Assembly (NCBI RefSeq): GCF_036013645.1
Contig: NZ_CP107869.1
Span: 7,564,001-7,628,000, forward strand
Origin: Streptomyces sp. NBC_00490
GTDB taxonomy: Bacteria > Actinomycetota > Actinomycetes > Streptomycetales > Streptomycetaceae
Direction: 5' to 3'
DNA length: 64,000 nucleotides
Shown: piece after piece, positions 25,906-34,777 of the stretch
How the letters are laid out: the number at the start of each line of letters is the position of its first letter
How positions within the stretch are numbered: position 1 is the stretch's first letter
The notes under the pieces: generated by a model
What the model saw: the letters and a program-made list of their open reading frames with translations, nothing else
Told to the model about the DNA's origin: nothing
Databases searched by the model: none
Made by a program: the position numbers and the translations under genes

Positions 25906-27003
25906 GTGAACACGCTTATGCGTCGTGCGGCCGTACCCGTTCTGGTCTCGGCTCTTGCTCTCTCCGCCGCCGCTTGCGGCAAGGCCGGAGACGACGACAA
26001 CGACAGCGGCGGCAGCGGCTCCGACAACAAGTCGATCGGCCTGCTCCTGCCCGACAGTGTCACCACGCGTTACGAGCAGTTCGACCGGCCGTTCTTCGAG
26101 GCCAAGGTCAAGGAGCTGTGTGACGACTGCACGGTGTCCTACAACAACGCCGGCGCCGACGCCGCCAAGCAGGCCCAGCAGGTCAGCACCATGGTGACCA
26201 AGGGCGTGAAGGTCATCGTGGTCTCCGCCCAGGACTCGGCCGCCATCAAGTCCTCGATCGACGCCGCGGTCAAGAAGGGCGTCAAGGTCATCGCGTACGA
26301 CCGTCTGGCCCAGGGCCCGGTCTCCGCGTACGTCTCCTTCGACAACGAGAAGGTCGGCCAGCTCCAGGGCCAGGCCCTGCTCGACTCCCTCGGCGACAAG
26401 GCGACCCCGAAGTCCAACGTCGTCATGATCAACGGTGACGACGCCGACCCGAACGCCGCGCTGTTCAAGAAGGGCGCCCACAGCGTCCTCGACGGCAAGG
26501 TCAAGATCGCCTACGAGCAGTCCGGCCTGTGGAAGGACTCGGTCGCCGCGCAGAAGATGAAGGCGGCGATCACCCAGCTCGGCAAGAAGAACATCGCCGG
26601 CGTCTACGCCGCCAACGACGGCATGGCCGGTGGCATCGCCACCACCCTCAAGGGCGCTGGCATCTCCGGTATCCCGCTGACGGGCCAGGACGCCGAGCTC
26701 GCGGGTATCCAGCGCATCGTCGCCGGTACGCAGTCCAGCACGGTCTACAAGGCCTTCAAGCCCGAGGCCGACGCCGCCGCCCAGCTCGCGGTCAACCTGC
26801 TCGAGGGCAAGAGCATCGACTCCCTCGCCACGCAGACCATGACCAACGGCTCCGGCGACAAGGTTCCGTCGCAGCTGCTGACCCCGGTCTCCGTCACCGT
26901 CGACAACATCAAGGACACGGTGATCAAGGACAAGCTGTACACCGTGCAGCAGATCTGCACCGCCGAGTACGCCGCCAAGTGCAAGGCAGCCGGCCTGCAG
27001 TAA
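25906..27003 (+). CDS. xylF: Xylose-type ABC transporter substrate-binding lipoprotein XylF
   Basis: Periplasmic-binding-protein-type-1 lipoprotein (CUT2 class) that captures a pentose, probably D-xylose. It has 365 residues, a signal peptide with a lipobox around Cys24 (AAAC), then an SIGLLLPD strand and the two Rossmann-like lobes. GGGAGG at 25892-25897 supports GTG 25906. Order and orientation behind rok7B7 match S. coelicolor SCO6009. Two hairpins lie between its stop and xylG, consistent with extra binding-protein synthesis. Confidence 0.9.
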   Translation: MNTLMRRAAVPVLVSALALSAAACGKAGDDDNDSGGSGSDNKSIGLLLPDSVTTRYEQFDRPFFEAKVKELCDDCTVSYNNAGADAAKQAQQVSTMVTKGVKVIVVSAQDSAAIKSSIDAAVKKGVKVIAYDRLAQGPVSAYVSFDNEKVGQLQGQALLDSLGDKATPKSNVVMINGDDADPNAALFKKGAHSVLDGKVKIAYEQSGLWKDSVAAQKMKAAITQLGKKNIAGVYAANDGMAGGIATTLKGAGISGIPLTGQDAELAGIQRIVAGTQSSTVYKAFKPEADAAAQLAVNLLEGKSIDSLATQTMTNGSGDKVPSQLLTPVSVTVDNIKDTVIKDKLYTVQQICTAEYAAKCKAAGLQ

Positions 27004-27013
27004 CCACCGCCCC

Positions 27014-27043
27014 GAGGGCGTGCCTCTGATCCGGCACGCCCTC
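27014..27043 (+). terminator. First hairpin in the xylF-xylG gap
   Basis: A perfect 11-bp stem (27014-27024 with 27033-27043) with an 8-nt loop, just after xylF. It probably attenuates or stabilises the xylF message. Confidence 0.65.
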
Positions 27044-27063
27044 CCGGCAGGTGACAAGCCCCT

Positions 27064-27109
27064 CCGGCGCCCGCCCCGCCTTCACACCCCGCTGCGGGAC
27101 GGGCGCCGG
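27064..27109 (+). terminator. Second hairpin in the xylF-xylG gap
   Basis: Arms 27064-27073 and 27100-27109 pair over 10 bp, with a further short inner stem. It lies in tandem with the preceding hairpin in the 255-bp gap, which holds no gene. Confidence 0.5.
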
Positions 27110-27258
27110 ACGGAAACACGGTGAGCGCGCCCGTTGCCAAGAGGCACGGGCCGCGCGCAAGTTCATCAGTAAGTCGGTGCCCCCTTCGGCACCCCCCTCC
27201 GCGCTCTCATCCCAAGCGCGGCATCCCCGCCGGTCAGGCGGCGAAGGAGATGGTTCAC

Positions 27259-28041
27259 GTGTCCGCTACGCCCGTGCTGGCGTTGCGCGGAGTCTCCAAG
27301 CGATTCGGTGCTGTGCAGGCACTCACCGATGTCGAGCTGGAGGTCCACGCCGGAGAAGTAGTCGCCCTGGTCGGCGACAACGGCGCAGGAAAGTCCACGC
27401 TGGTCAAGACGATCGCCGGAGTCCACCCCATCGATGAGGGCGTCATCGAGTGGGACGGCAAGCCGGTCAGCATCAACAAGCCGCACGACGCCCAGGGACT
27501 CGGCGTCGCGACGGTCTACCAGGACCTCGCGCTGTGCGACAACCTCGACGTGGTCGGCAACCTCTACCTCGGACGCGAGCTGCTGCACCGCGGCGTCATC
27601 GACGAGGTCACCATGGAGCAGAAGGCCCGCGAGCTGCTGTCCACGCTCTCCATCCGCATCCCGAGCGTGCGCATCCCGATCGCGAGCCTGTCCGGCGGCC
27701 AGCGCCAGGTCGTCGCCATCGCGCGTGCCCTCATCGGTGACCCCAAGGTCGTCATCCTCGACGAGCCCACCGCCGCCCTCGGTGTCGAGCAGACCGCCCA
27801 GGTCCTCGACCTCGTCGAGCGGCTGCGCGAGCGCAACCTCGGCGTCATCCTCATCAGCCACAACATGGCCGACGTGAAGGCTGTCGCCGACACCGTCGCC
27901 GTGCTGCGCCTGGGTAAGAACAACGGTTCCTTCTCCGTGAAGGACACCACCCACGAAGAGATCATCGCCGCCATCACGGGTGCCACGGAGAACGCCGTGA
28001 CCCGTCGTGCGGGGCGTCGCAGCACGGAGGCGGCAAAGTGA
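27259..28041 (+). CDS. xylG: Xylose-type ABC transporter ATPase XylG (single domain)
   Basis: ATP-hydrolysing subunit of the CUT2 importer. It has 260 residues with Walker A GDNGAGKST, signature LSGGQRQ and Walker B VVILDEP. The E. coli-type sugar ATPases of this class have two fused ABC domains; this one has one and presumably acts as a homodimer. GAAGGAG at 27242-27248 is well spaced for GTG 27259 and too close for the ATG at 27250. Its stop overlaps the xylH start (GTGA). Confidence 0.9.
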   Translation: MSATPVLALRGVSKRFGAVQALTDVELEVHAGEVVALVGDNGAGKSTLVKTIAGVHPIDEGVIEWDGKPVSINKPHDAQGLGVATVYQDLALCDNLDVVGNLYLGRELLHRGVIDEVTMEQKARELLSTLSIRIPSVRIPIASLSGGQRQVVAIARALIGDPKVVILDEPTAALGVEQTAQVLDLVERLRERNLGVILISHNMADVKAVADTVAVLRLGKNNGSFSVKDTTHEEIIAAITGATENAVTRRAGRRSTEAAK

Positions 28042-29372
28042 GCGACACGTCGAAGACCGAGAAGGTCTCCACCGAGAAGGCCGGCGTGGTCGAGGACCAG
28101 ACCACCGTGGCCCCCGCCGACGACCCCACGGCCGCGCCGGTCGCCGTCGTCGACCCGCGTCTGCTGGTCCGCGAAGAGGGCCTCAAGGGCTACTGGACCG
28201 AGTTCAAGCGCAAGGTGAAGGGCGGCGAGCTCGGCCAGCTGCCGGTCGTCGTCGGCCTCATCGTCATCTGGACGATCTTCCAGCTCAAGAACGACCTGTT
28301 CCTGAGCGCGGACAACCTGTCCAGCATCAGCTACTTCCTCTCGGCCACCGGCATGCTCGCCATCGGCCTGGTGTTCGTGCTGCTGCTCGGTGAGATCGAC
28401 CTGTCGGTCGGCTCGGTCAGCGGTCTCGCCTCCACGATCTTCGCGGTGTTCGTGGTCACCCACGGCATGAACGAGTGGCTGGCGCTCTTCCTGGCCATCC
28501 TGACCGGCATCGGCATCGGTGTCCTGCACGGCTGGTTCTTCGCCAAGGTCGGTGTGCCGGCGTTCGTCGTGACCCTGGCCGGCTTCCTCGGCTGGAACGG
28601 TCTGATGCTGTGGCTGCTGGGCGACAGCGGCACCATCAACATCCCGGACGACAGCGGCCCGGTCCACGTCCTCGGGCAGGGCTCCTTCTTCATGGACCAG
28701 GCCATCATCGGTGCCTACCTGCTGGCGGGTCTCGGTGTGGCGTCCATGCTCGTGGGCTCGCTGATGGAGCAGCGCCGCCGCAAGTCCGCCGGGGTGCCGT
28801 TCCGTCCGACCAGCGAGATCCTGCTGCGCGTCGGTCTGCTCGCCGTGGCGTCCTTCGCCGCCGCGGCCGTGCTGAACAACGCCGCGGGTGTCTCCAACTC
28901 CCTGGTGATCTTCCTCGCCGCGCTGGTGATCGTGGACTTCGTGCTGCGTCGCACCACGTTCGGCCGCAAGGTCTTCGCGGTCGGCGGCGGTATCGAGGCG
29001 GCGCGTCGTGCCGGTATCAACGTGGCGGCGATCCGGATCTCGGTCTTCGCCATCGCGGGCGGCTTCGCCGCCATCGGCGGTATGTTCTTCGCCGGCCAGA
29101 CGGCGTCCGCGACGCTGAACGCGGGCGGCGGCAACACGCTGATGCTGGCCATCGCGGCCGCTGTCATCGGTGGTACGTCGCTGTTCGGCGGCCGTGGCAC
29201 GGTGTGGTCGGCGCTGCTGGGCATGCTGGTCATCCAGTCGATCCAGACCGGTCTCGACCTGCTCAACATGAACACGTCGATCCAGTACATGATCACCGGC
29301 GGCGTCCTCCTCGGCGCCGTGGTCATCGACTCGGTCTCCCGCAAGAGCCAGAAGGCGGCGGGACGCGGCTAG
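28038..29372 (+). CDS. xylH: Xylose-type ABC transporter permease XylH
   Basis: CUT2 permease of 444 residues. A long polar N-terminal region (about 70 residues, rich in Glu, Ala and Val) precedes about ten membrane segments, with the class motif GEIDLSVGS near residue 120 and GGTSLFGGRG near residue 380. GTG 28038 overlaps the xylG stop by four bases. A perfect hairpin with flanking A and T tracts ends the operon. Confidence 0.92.
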   Translation: MSDTSKTEKVSTEKAGVVEDQTTVAPADDPTAAPVAVVDPRLLVREEGLKGYWTEFKRKVKGGELGQLPVVVGLIVIWTIFQLKNDLFLSADNLSSISYFLSATGMLAIGLVFVLLLGEIDLSVGSVSGLASTIFAVFVVTHGMNEWLALFLAILTGIGIGVLHGWFFAKVGVPAFVVTLAGFLGWNGLMLWLLGDSGTINIPDDSGPVHVLGQGSFFMDQAIIGAYLLAGLGVASMLVGSLMEQRRRKSAGVPFRPTSEILLRVGLLAVASFAAAAVLNNAAGVSNSLVIFLAALVIVDFVLRRTTFGRKVFAVGGGIEAARRAGINVAAIRISVFAIAGGFAAIGGMFFAGQTASATLNAGGGNTLMLAIAAAVIGGTSLFGGRGTVWSALLGMLVIQSIQTGLDLLNMNTSIQYMITGGVLLGAVVIDSVSRKSQKAAGRG

Positions 29373-29380
29373 CAAGCCCG

Positions 29381-29415
29381 AAAACGGCCCGGCGCTGACA
29401 GCGCCGGGCCGTTTT
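29381..29415. terminator. Rho-independent terminator after xylFGH
   Basis: A perfect 15-bp stem (29381-29395 with 29401-29415), loop of five, A tract on the left arm and TTTT on the right. It is one of the few canonical factor-independent terminators in the window. Confidence 0.9.
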
Positions 29416-29547
29416 CATGTCGTACGAACGACGGATCTTGGGTACAGCCGATCGCGTGACGTATGACGCACCTCCCGAGCGCCGTCCGCAAAGGCGGAAC
29501 ATTAGACTCGACAAGCCCGGCAACAGCTCTACTGCAAGGAGGCACGG

Positions 29548-31467
29548 GTGCCGCTGCTGACCCGCATCAGGGGACCGCGCGATCTGGACCGGCTCAGCCT
29601 GGAGCAGCTGGACCAGCTGGCAGAGGAGATCCGGACCTTCCTCGTCGACGCCGTCTCCAAGACCGGCGGCCACCTCGGCCCGAACCTCGGCGTGGTCGAG
29701 CTCACCATCGCCCTGCACCGTGTCTTCGACTCGCCGAAGGACAAGGTGCTCTGGGACACCGGACACCAGTCCTACGTCCACAAGCTGCTCACCGGCCGCC
29801 AGGACTTCTCGAAGCTGAAGATGAAGGGCGGCCTGTCCGGCTACCCCTCGCAGGCCGAGTCCGAGCACGACGTCATCGAGAACAGCCACGCCTCGACCGT
29901 CCTCGGCTGGGCCGACGGACTCGCGAAGGCCAACCAGATCCGCAAGGGCGACGACCACGTGGTCGCCGTGATCGGCGACGGCGCCCTCACCGGCGGCATG
30001 GCGTGGGAGGCGCTGAACAACATCGCCGACGCCAGGGACCGGCCCCTGGTCATCGTCGTCAACGACAACGAGCGGTCCTACGCGCCGACCATCGGCGGCC
30101 TCGCCAACCACCTGGCGACCCTGCGCACCACCGACGGCTACGAGCGCTTCCTGGCCCGCGGCAAGGACCTCCTGGAGCGCACTCCCGTCGTCGGCAGACC
30201 GCTCTACGAGACCCTCCACGGGGCCAAGAAGGGCCTCAAGGACTTCATCGCCCCCCAGGGCATGTTCGAGGACCTCGGCCTCAAGTACGTCGGCCCCATC
30301 GACGGCCACGACATCGAGGCCCTGGAGTCCGCGCTGGCCCGCGCCAAGCGCTTCGGCGGCCCGGTCATCGTCCACTGCCTCACCGAGAAGGGCCGCGGCT
30401 ACCAGCCCGCCCTCCAGGACGAGGCCGACCGCTTCCACGCCGTCGGCAAGATCCACCCCGACACGGGCCTGCCGATCGCCTCCTCCGGCGCCGACTGGAC
30501 CTCCGTCTTCGGCGAGGAGATGGTCAGGCTCGGCGAGGAGCGGGACGACATCGTCGCCATCACCGCCGCCATGCTCCAGCCGGTCGGCCTCGACAAGTTC
30601 GCCAAGAAGTTCCCCGAGCGGGTCTACGACGTCGGCATCGCCGAGCAGCACGCCGCCGTCTCCGCAGCGGGCCTGGCGACCGGGGGAGTGCACCCCGTCT
30701 TCGCCGTCTACGCGACCTTCCTCAACCGCGCCTTCGACCAGGTCCTGATGGACGTCGCCCTGCACAAGTGCGGTGTGACGTTCGTCCTCGACCGGGCCGG
30801 CGTCACCGGCACCGACGGTGCCTCCCACAACGGCATGTGGGACATGTCGATCCTCCAGGTCGTCCCGGGACTGCGGCTCGCCGCGCCCCGCGACGCCGAC
30901 CAGGTGCGGGCGCAGCTGCGCGAGGCCGTGAAGGTCGACGACGCGCCGACCGTCGTACGGTTCTCGAAGGGCGCCGTCGGCCCCGCCGTGCCCGCGGTGG
31001 GCCGGGTGGGCGGCATGGACGTGCTCCGCGAGCCGGGGACGGACACGCCCGACGTGCTCCTCGTCTCCGTGGGCGCCCTCGCGCCGATGTGCCTGGAGAT
31101 CGCGGGCCTCCTCGACAAGCAGGGCATCACCACCACCGTGGTCGACCCGCGCTGGGTCAAGCCCGTCGACGAGGCCATGGCCCCGCTCGCCGAGCGCCAC
31201 CGGGTCGTCGTCACCGTCGAGGACAACTCCCGTGTCGGCGGTGTCGGTTCGGCGGTCGCCCAGGCCCTGCGCGACGCCGGTGTCGATGTCCCGCTGCGCG
31301 ACTTCGGCATCCCGCCGCGCTTCCTCGACCACGCCTCGCGCGCCGAGGTCATGGCGGAGATCGGTCTGACCGCCCCGGACATCGCCCGTCAGGTCACCGG
31401 TCTGGTCTCCAAGCTGGACGGCAAGTACGGTAGCGCGGCGGCCGAACCGGAGCCCGCGCGCGACTGA
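29548..31467 (+). CDS. dxs: 1-deoxy-D-xylulose-5-phosphate synthase
   Basis: First enzyme of the MEP isoprenoid pathway: condenses pyruvate with glyceraldehyde-3-phosphate using thiamine diphosphate. It has 639 residues, the usual length. The N-terminal domain has the substrate motif [10 protein letters not shown] and the thiamine-binding GDGALTGG; the transketolase pyrimidine domain has DVGIAEQHA; the C-terminal domain follows from about residue 500. AAGGAGG before GTG 29548 fixes the start. It stands alone between two strong terminators. Streptomyces often carry a second dxs elsewhere. Confidence 0.96.
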   Translation: MPLLTRIRGPRDLDRLSLEQLDQLAEEIRTFLVDAVSKTGGHLGPNLGVVELTIALHRVFDSPKDKVLWDTGHQSYVHKLLTGRQDFSKLKMKGGLSGYPSQAESEHDVIENSHASTVLGWADGLAKANQIRKGDDHVVAVIGDGALTGGMAWEALNNIADARDRPLVIVVNDNERSYAPTIGGLANHLATLRTTDGYERFLARGKDLLERTPVVGRPLYETLHGAKKGLKDFIAPQGMFEDLGLKYVGPIDGHDIEALESALARAKRFGGPVIVHCLTEKGRGYQPALQDEADRFHAVGKIHPDTGLPIASSGADWTSVFGEEMVRLGEERDDIVAITAAMLQPVGLDKFAKKFPERVYDVGIAEQHAAVSAAGLATGGVHPVFAVYATFLNRAFDQVLMDVALHKCGVTFVLDRAGVTGTDGASHNGMWDMSILQVVPGLRLAAPRDADQVRAQLREAVKVDDAPTVVRFSKGAVGPAVPAVGRVGGMDVLREPGTDTPDVLLVSVGALAPMCLEIAGLLDKQGITTTVVDPRWVKPVDEAMAPLAERHRVVVTVEDNSRVGGVGSAVAQALRDAGVDVPLRDFGIPPRFLDHASRAEVMAEIGLTAPDIARQVTGLVSKLDGKYGSAAAEPEPARD

Positions 31468-31480
31468 CCCGTACGACCGG

Positions 31481-31524
31481 ATGGGCCGGTTCCACCACCG
31501 CGAAGGGTGGTGGAACCGGCCCAT
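31481..31524. terminator. Rho-independent terminator after dxs
   Basis: A perfect 19-bp stem (31481-31499 with 31506-31524) with a 6-nt loop, 14 bp after the dxs stop. Confidence 0.88.
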
Positions 31525-31609
31525 TTGCGTGAATCACCACGTGCCGGGGCATACGCAGTACGCCCCCTCTCGATCATGTCGAGGACGACACAGCGTGGGA
31601 GGTACGCCC

Positions 31610-33130
31610 GTGAGCAGCACACTCTTCCGGACGAAGAGAGTCGAGCAGTCCATCCGCGATACCGAGGAGCCGGAACACGCGCTGAAGAAATCCCTGTCGG
31701 CGCTCGATCTGACGGTCTTCGGCGTCGGTGTCATCATCGGCACCGGCATCTTCGTCCTCACCGGCACGGTGGCCAGGAACAACGCCGGCCCCGCCGTCGC
31801 CCTGGCCTTCGTCGTGGCCGGCGTCGTCTGCGCGCTCGCCGCGCTCTGCTACGCCGAGTTCGCCTCCACCGTCCCGGTGGCCGGCTCCGCGTACACCTTC
31901 TCGTACGCTTCCCTCGGGGAACTGCCCGCCTGGATCATCGGCTGGGACCTGGTCCTGGAGTTCGCGCTCGGCACGGCGGTGGTGGCCGTCGGCTGGTCCG
32001 GGTACATCGCCTCGCTGCTGGACAACGCGGGCTGGCATCTGCCGGCGGCGCTCAGCGGCCGGGACGGCGCCGACGGCTTCGGGTTCGACATCCTCGCCGC
32101 CGCGCTGGTCCTGGTCCTCACCGCCATCCTCGTCCTCGGCACCAAGCTCTCCGCGCGCGTGACCTCGATCGTCGTCGCCATCAAGGTGACGGTCGTGCTG
32201 ACCGTGATCATCGCCGGAGCCTTCTTCATCGACGGCGACCACTACGACCCGTTCATCCCGAAGGCGCAGGAGGTGCCGGCCGGTGACAGTCTCCAGTCGC
32301 CGCTGATCCAGCTGATGTTCGGCTGGGCGCCCTCCAACTTCGGCGTGATGGGCATCTTCACCGCCGCCTCCGTCGTCTTCTTCGCCTTCATCGGCTTCGA
32401 CGTCGTCGCCACGGCCGCCGAGGAGACCAAGAACCCGCAGCGCGACATGCCCCGCGGCATCCTCGGCTCCCTCCTCATCTGCACCACCCTCTACGTGGCC
32501 GTGTCGATCGTCGTGACCGGTATGCAGAAGTACACCGACCTGTCCATCACGGCCCCGCTCGCCGACGCCTTCAAGGCCACCGGGCACCCCTGGTTCGCGG
32601 GCTTCATCAGCTTCGGCGCCGCGGTCGGCCTGACCACGGTCTGCATGATCCTGCTGCTGGGCCAGACCCGGGTCTTCTTCGCGATGAGCCGCGACGGACT
32701 GCTGCCCACGTTCTTCTCCCACGTCCATCCGAAGTTCCGGACCCCGCACCGCCCGACCATCCTGCTCGGCGTGATCATCGCGATCGTCGCCGGCTTCACG
32801 CCCCTGAGCGAACTGGCCGAACTGGTCAACATCGGCACGCTGTTCGCGTTCGTGGTCGTCGCGATCGGCGTGATCATCCTCCGCAAGTCCCGCCCCGACC
32901 TGCCCCGGGCCTTCCGCACCCCGTGGGTGCCGGTCATCCCGATCCTGTCGGTGGCGGCGTCCCTGTGGCTGATGCTGAACCTGCCGGCCGAGACGTGGCT
33001 GCGGTTCGCGATCTGGATGGTCCTCGGCTTCGTCGTGTACTTCGCCTACGGCCGCTCGCACAGCCGCCTCGGACGGGAGCAGGCGGCGGCCGCCCAGGGC
33101 GTCACGCCGCCGAACGGCGGGGCGCGGTAG
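31610..33130 (+). CDS. APC-family amino acid permease
   Basis: A 506-residue secondary transporter of the APC superfamily, CAT-like branch. There are about twelve to fourteen membrane segments; the first contains GVGVIIGTGIFVLTG, the conserved substrate-binding unwound helix, and TM6 has FFAFIGFD. Cationic amino acids are the usual substrates of close families, but the specificity here is not certain. GGGAGG at 31597-31602 supports the GTG at 31610; the frame extends upstream through the dxs terminator, which cannot be coding. Confidence 0.9.
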   Translation: MSSTLFRTKRVEQSIRDTEEPEHALKKSLSALDLTVFGVGVIIGTGIFVLTGTVARNNAGPAVALAFVVAGVVCALAALCYAEFASTVPVAGSAYTFSYASLGELPAWIIGWDLVLEFALGTAVVAVGWSGYIASLLDNAGWHLPAALSGRDGADGFGFDILAAALVLVLTAILVLGTKLSARVTSIVVAIKVTVVLTVIIAGAFFIDGDHYDPFIPKAQEVPAGDSLQSPLIQLMFGWAPSNFGVMGIFTAASVVFFAFIGFDVVATAAEETKNPQRDMPRGILGSLLICTTLYVAVSIVVTGMQKYTDLSITAPLADAFKATGHPWFAGFISFGAAVGLTTVCMILLLGQTRVFFAMSRDGLLPTFFSHVHPKFRTPHRPTILLGVIIAIVAGFTPLSELAELVNIGTLFAFVVVAIGVIILRKSRPDLPRAFRTPWVPVIPILSVAASLWLMLNLPAETWLRFAIWMVLGFVVYFAYGRSHSRLGREQAAAAQGVTPPNGGAR

Positions 33131-33136
33131 CCGTGT

Positions 33137-33508
33137 TCAGGGGCGGACGGTGCGCGGTCCCGCCACCTCCGCCCCCAACTCCATCACCCGTCGCCGCAGT
33201 TCACGGTCGGCGGTGACGACCAGGACGCGGCGCCCGGCCGCCTCGGCGACCAGCTCGACCATCCGGTCGTCCCCGCTGCCGGGCGCGGCGTCGACCCGTA
33301 CCCCCGGCACGGACTCCACGCCCCGGGCGGCCCCCTCGACCACCAGCACGAGCTCCACCGGCCCCTCGTGCCCCGGCACCCCGTCCGCCGCCAGCCGGTC
33401 CCGCAACCGCTCCGCCGCCCCCCGCCGGTCCCGCCACCAGCCGTCGGGCACCGACCCGACGACGTTGGCGGCATCGACGATCACGAGCAGCGGGGCTTCG
33501 GCGTCCAT
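33137..33508 (-). CDS. NYN/PIN-like domain protein
   Basis: A 123-residue protein with the N-terminal strand LLVIVDAANVVGS followed by PDGWWRDR and a later VVTADRELRRR. This pattern fits the NYN/PIN-like nuclease fold, in which conserved aspartates bind metal and cut RNA. Activity is inferred only from fold resemblance. ATG 33508 is chosen because upstream residues are Pro/Ala-rich spacer. It is convergent with the APC permease (6 bp apart) and divergent from the next gene. Confidence 0.7.
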   Translation of the reverse strand: MDAEAPLLVIVDAANVVGSVPDGWWRDRRGAAERLRDRLAADGVPGHEGPVELVLVVEGAARGVESVPGVRVDAAPGSGDDRMVELVAEAAGRRVLVVTADRELRRRVMELGAEVAGPRTVRP

Positions 33509-33591
33509 GGAGCCAGGGTGCCAGGCGGCGGGCGCCCCCCGCGCGGGGGGTGACCAGGCAGGGCTCAAGGGGCCACGCATAGAGTGAAGCG

Positions 33592-34611
33592 GTGAACGGC
33601 GACTGGCTCCTCCGCGGCCGCGACGGCCGGCTCAGTGTCTATCTGCCGTCCGGCGAGTCCGTACTCTGCCGGGCCGAGCAAGGGCCCGGCGGCCCCTGGG
33701 AAGCGGCTCCGCGCACGGTCGGCGGCGACCAGAAACTCCGCCCGGGCCTCGCGATCGGACAGGGCGGCGACGGCTACGCCCATCTCGTGTCCTGGCGGCC
33801 CACCAAACCCGGCGAGTCCGGGCTCGTGCACTCCACGCACTTCCGCCCGCGCCTCGCCGCCCTCGACTGGACGCCCATCGGCCATCCCAACAAGGCGGGC
33901 GACCGCACCGGCACACCCGCCGTCGCGGTCGACGCCCAGGGCCGCGCCCATGTCTTCGTCCGCAACAGGGGCGGCGGGGTGAGCATGGTCGCCCAGAAGG
34001 AGAAGGGCGGCTGGGACCCGTGGCGGGACCTCAAGGGGAGTGACGTACAGGAGGATCTGGCGGCGGTGACCGGCGAGTCGGGGTGCGTGGAGCTGTACGC
34101 GGCCGTCCCCGGCGGCGTCCTGTACTGGCGCCAGGAGAAGTCGGGCGCCCAGCCCGTCCTGACGGAGGCACTGGAGACCCCGGTCCGCCCGGGCACCCTC
34201 CGCGCCGTGTCGACCTCCCCGGAGCACACCACGCTCTTCTACACCGACGACGCCGGCGACCTGTGCGCCTGGCGCCCCGGCGGCAAACCCCTCGCCCTCC
34301 TCGCCTCGGCGGGCCCCGGCCCGGTCTCCGCCGTCCGCTGCGAACTCGACGGCCACGACTGCACCTTGCTCGCCCAACGCTCCTCCAGCGGCCGCGTGGC
34401 CTTCGCCGCGTACCCGACCGAGCAGGAGTCGGCGGGCGCGTGGTGGGCGGAGTCGGGCCCGACGCTCCCGGCGGACGCAGGGGTGTCACTGACGACGGAC
34501 GAGAACGGCAGAGTGGTGGCGGCAACCCTGTCCCCGTCGTCCGCCCAACTCCTGCTGACCCGGAGAAAGAACGAGCCGGGCCTGGCCCTGGAGGCATGGG
34601 AAGCCCCATAA
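33592..34611 (+). CDS. Beta-propeller-like hypothetical protein
   Basis: A 339-residue protein built from repeating blade-like units of about 45 residues (for example GDWLLRGRDGRLSVY, GTPAVAVDAQGRAHVFV, DLCAWRPGGKP). These resemble the PLL/tectonin-type propellers that bind glycans or proteins. No signal peptide or membrane segment is visible, and I do not recognise a specific family. A hairpin-bearing dispersed repeat follows its stop directly. Confidence 0.68.
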   Translation: MNGDWLLRGRDGRLSVYLPSGESVLCRAEQGPGGPWEAAPRTVGGDQKLRPGLAIGQGGDGYAHLVSWRPTKPGESGLVHSTHFRPRLAALDWTPIGHPNKAGDRTGTPAVAVDAQGRAHVFVRNRGGGVSMVAQKEKGGWDPWRDLKGSDVQEDLAAVTGESGCVELYAAVPGGVLYWRQEKSGAQPVLTEALETPVRPGTLRAVSTSPEHTTLFYTDDAGDLCAWRPGGKPLALLASAGPGPVSAVRCELDGHDCTLLAQRSSSGRVAFAAYPTEQESAGAWWAESGPTLPADAGVSLTTDENGRVVAATLSPSSAQLLLTRRKNEPGLALEAWEAP

Positions 34612-34682
34612 GGGGCGCGGGGAACTGCGCAATCTTTGAGGGGGTCTGGGGGCAAAGCCCCCAGGGACGGGAAGGGCAGGGG
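34611..34682. repeat. Dispersed Streptomyces intergenic repeat with hairpin
   Basis: A G-rich segment starting with GGGGCGCGGGG (34612-34622) and containing a hairpin with arms 34646-34653 and 34657-34664. I recognise both blocks as sequences scattered between genes in many Streptomyces genomes. The GGGGCGCGGGG block recurs at 62482-62492. The hairpin may terminate the upstream gene. Confidence 0.55.
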
Positions 34683-34718
34683 CGGCGGGGGCGAGAAGAC
34701 GCCTTTGCCTCACGCGAA

Positions 34719-34763
34719 ACGCCGGTGCCCCGCACACCGAAACGGCATGCGGGGCACCGGCGT
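34719..34763 (-). terminator. Terminator of the fadA-fadB operon
   Basis: A perfect 16-bp stem (34719-34734 with 34748-34763) with a 13-nt loop, just beyond the fadB stop on the minus strand. Confidence 0.8.
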
Positions 34764-34777
34764 TCACAGCGGAGCGC

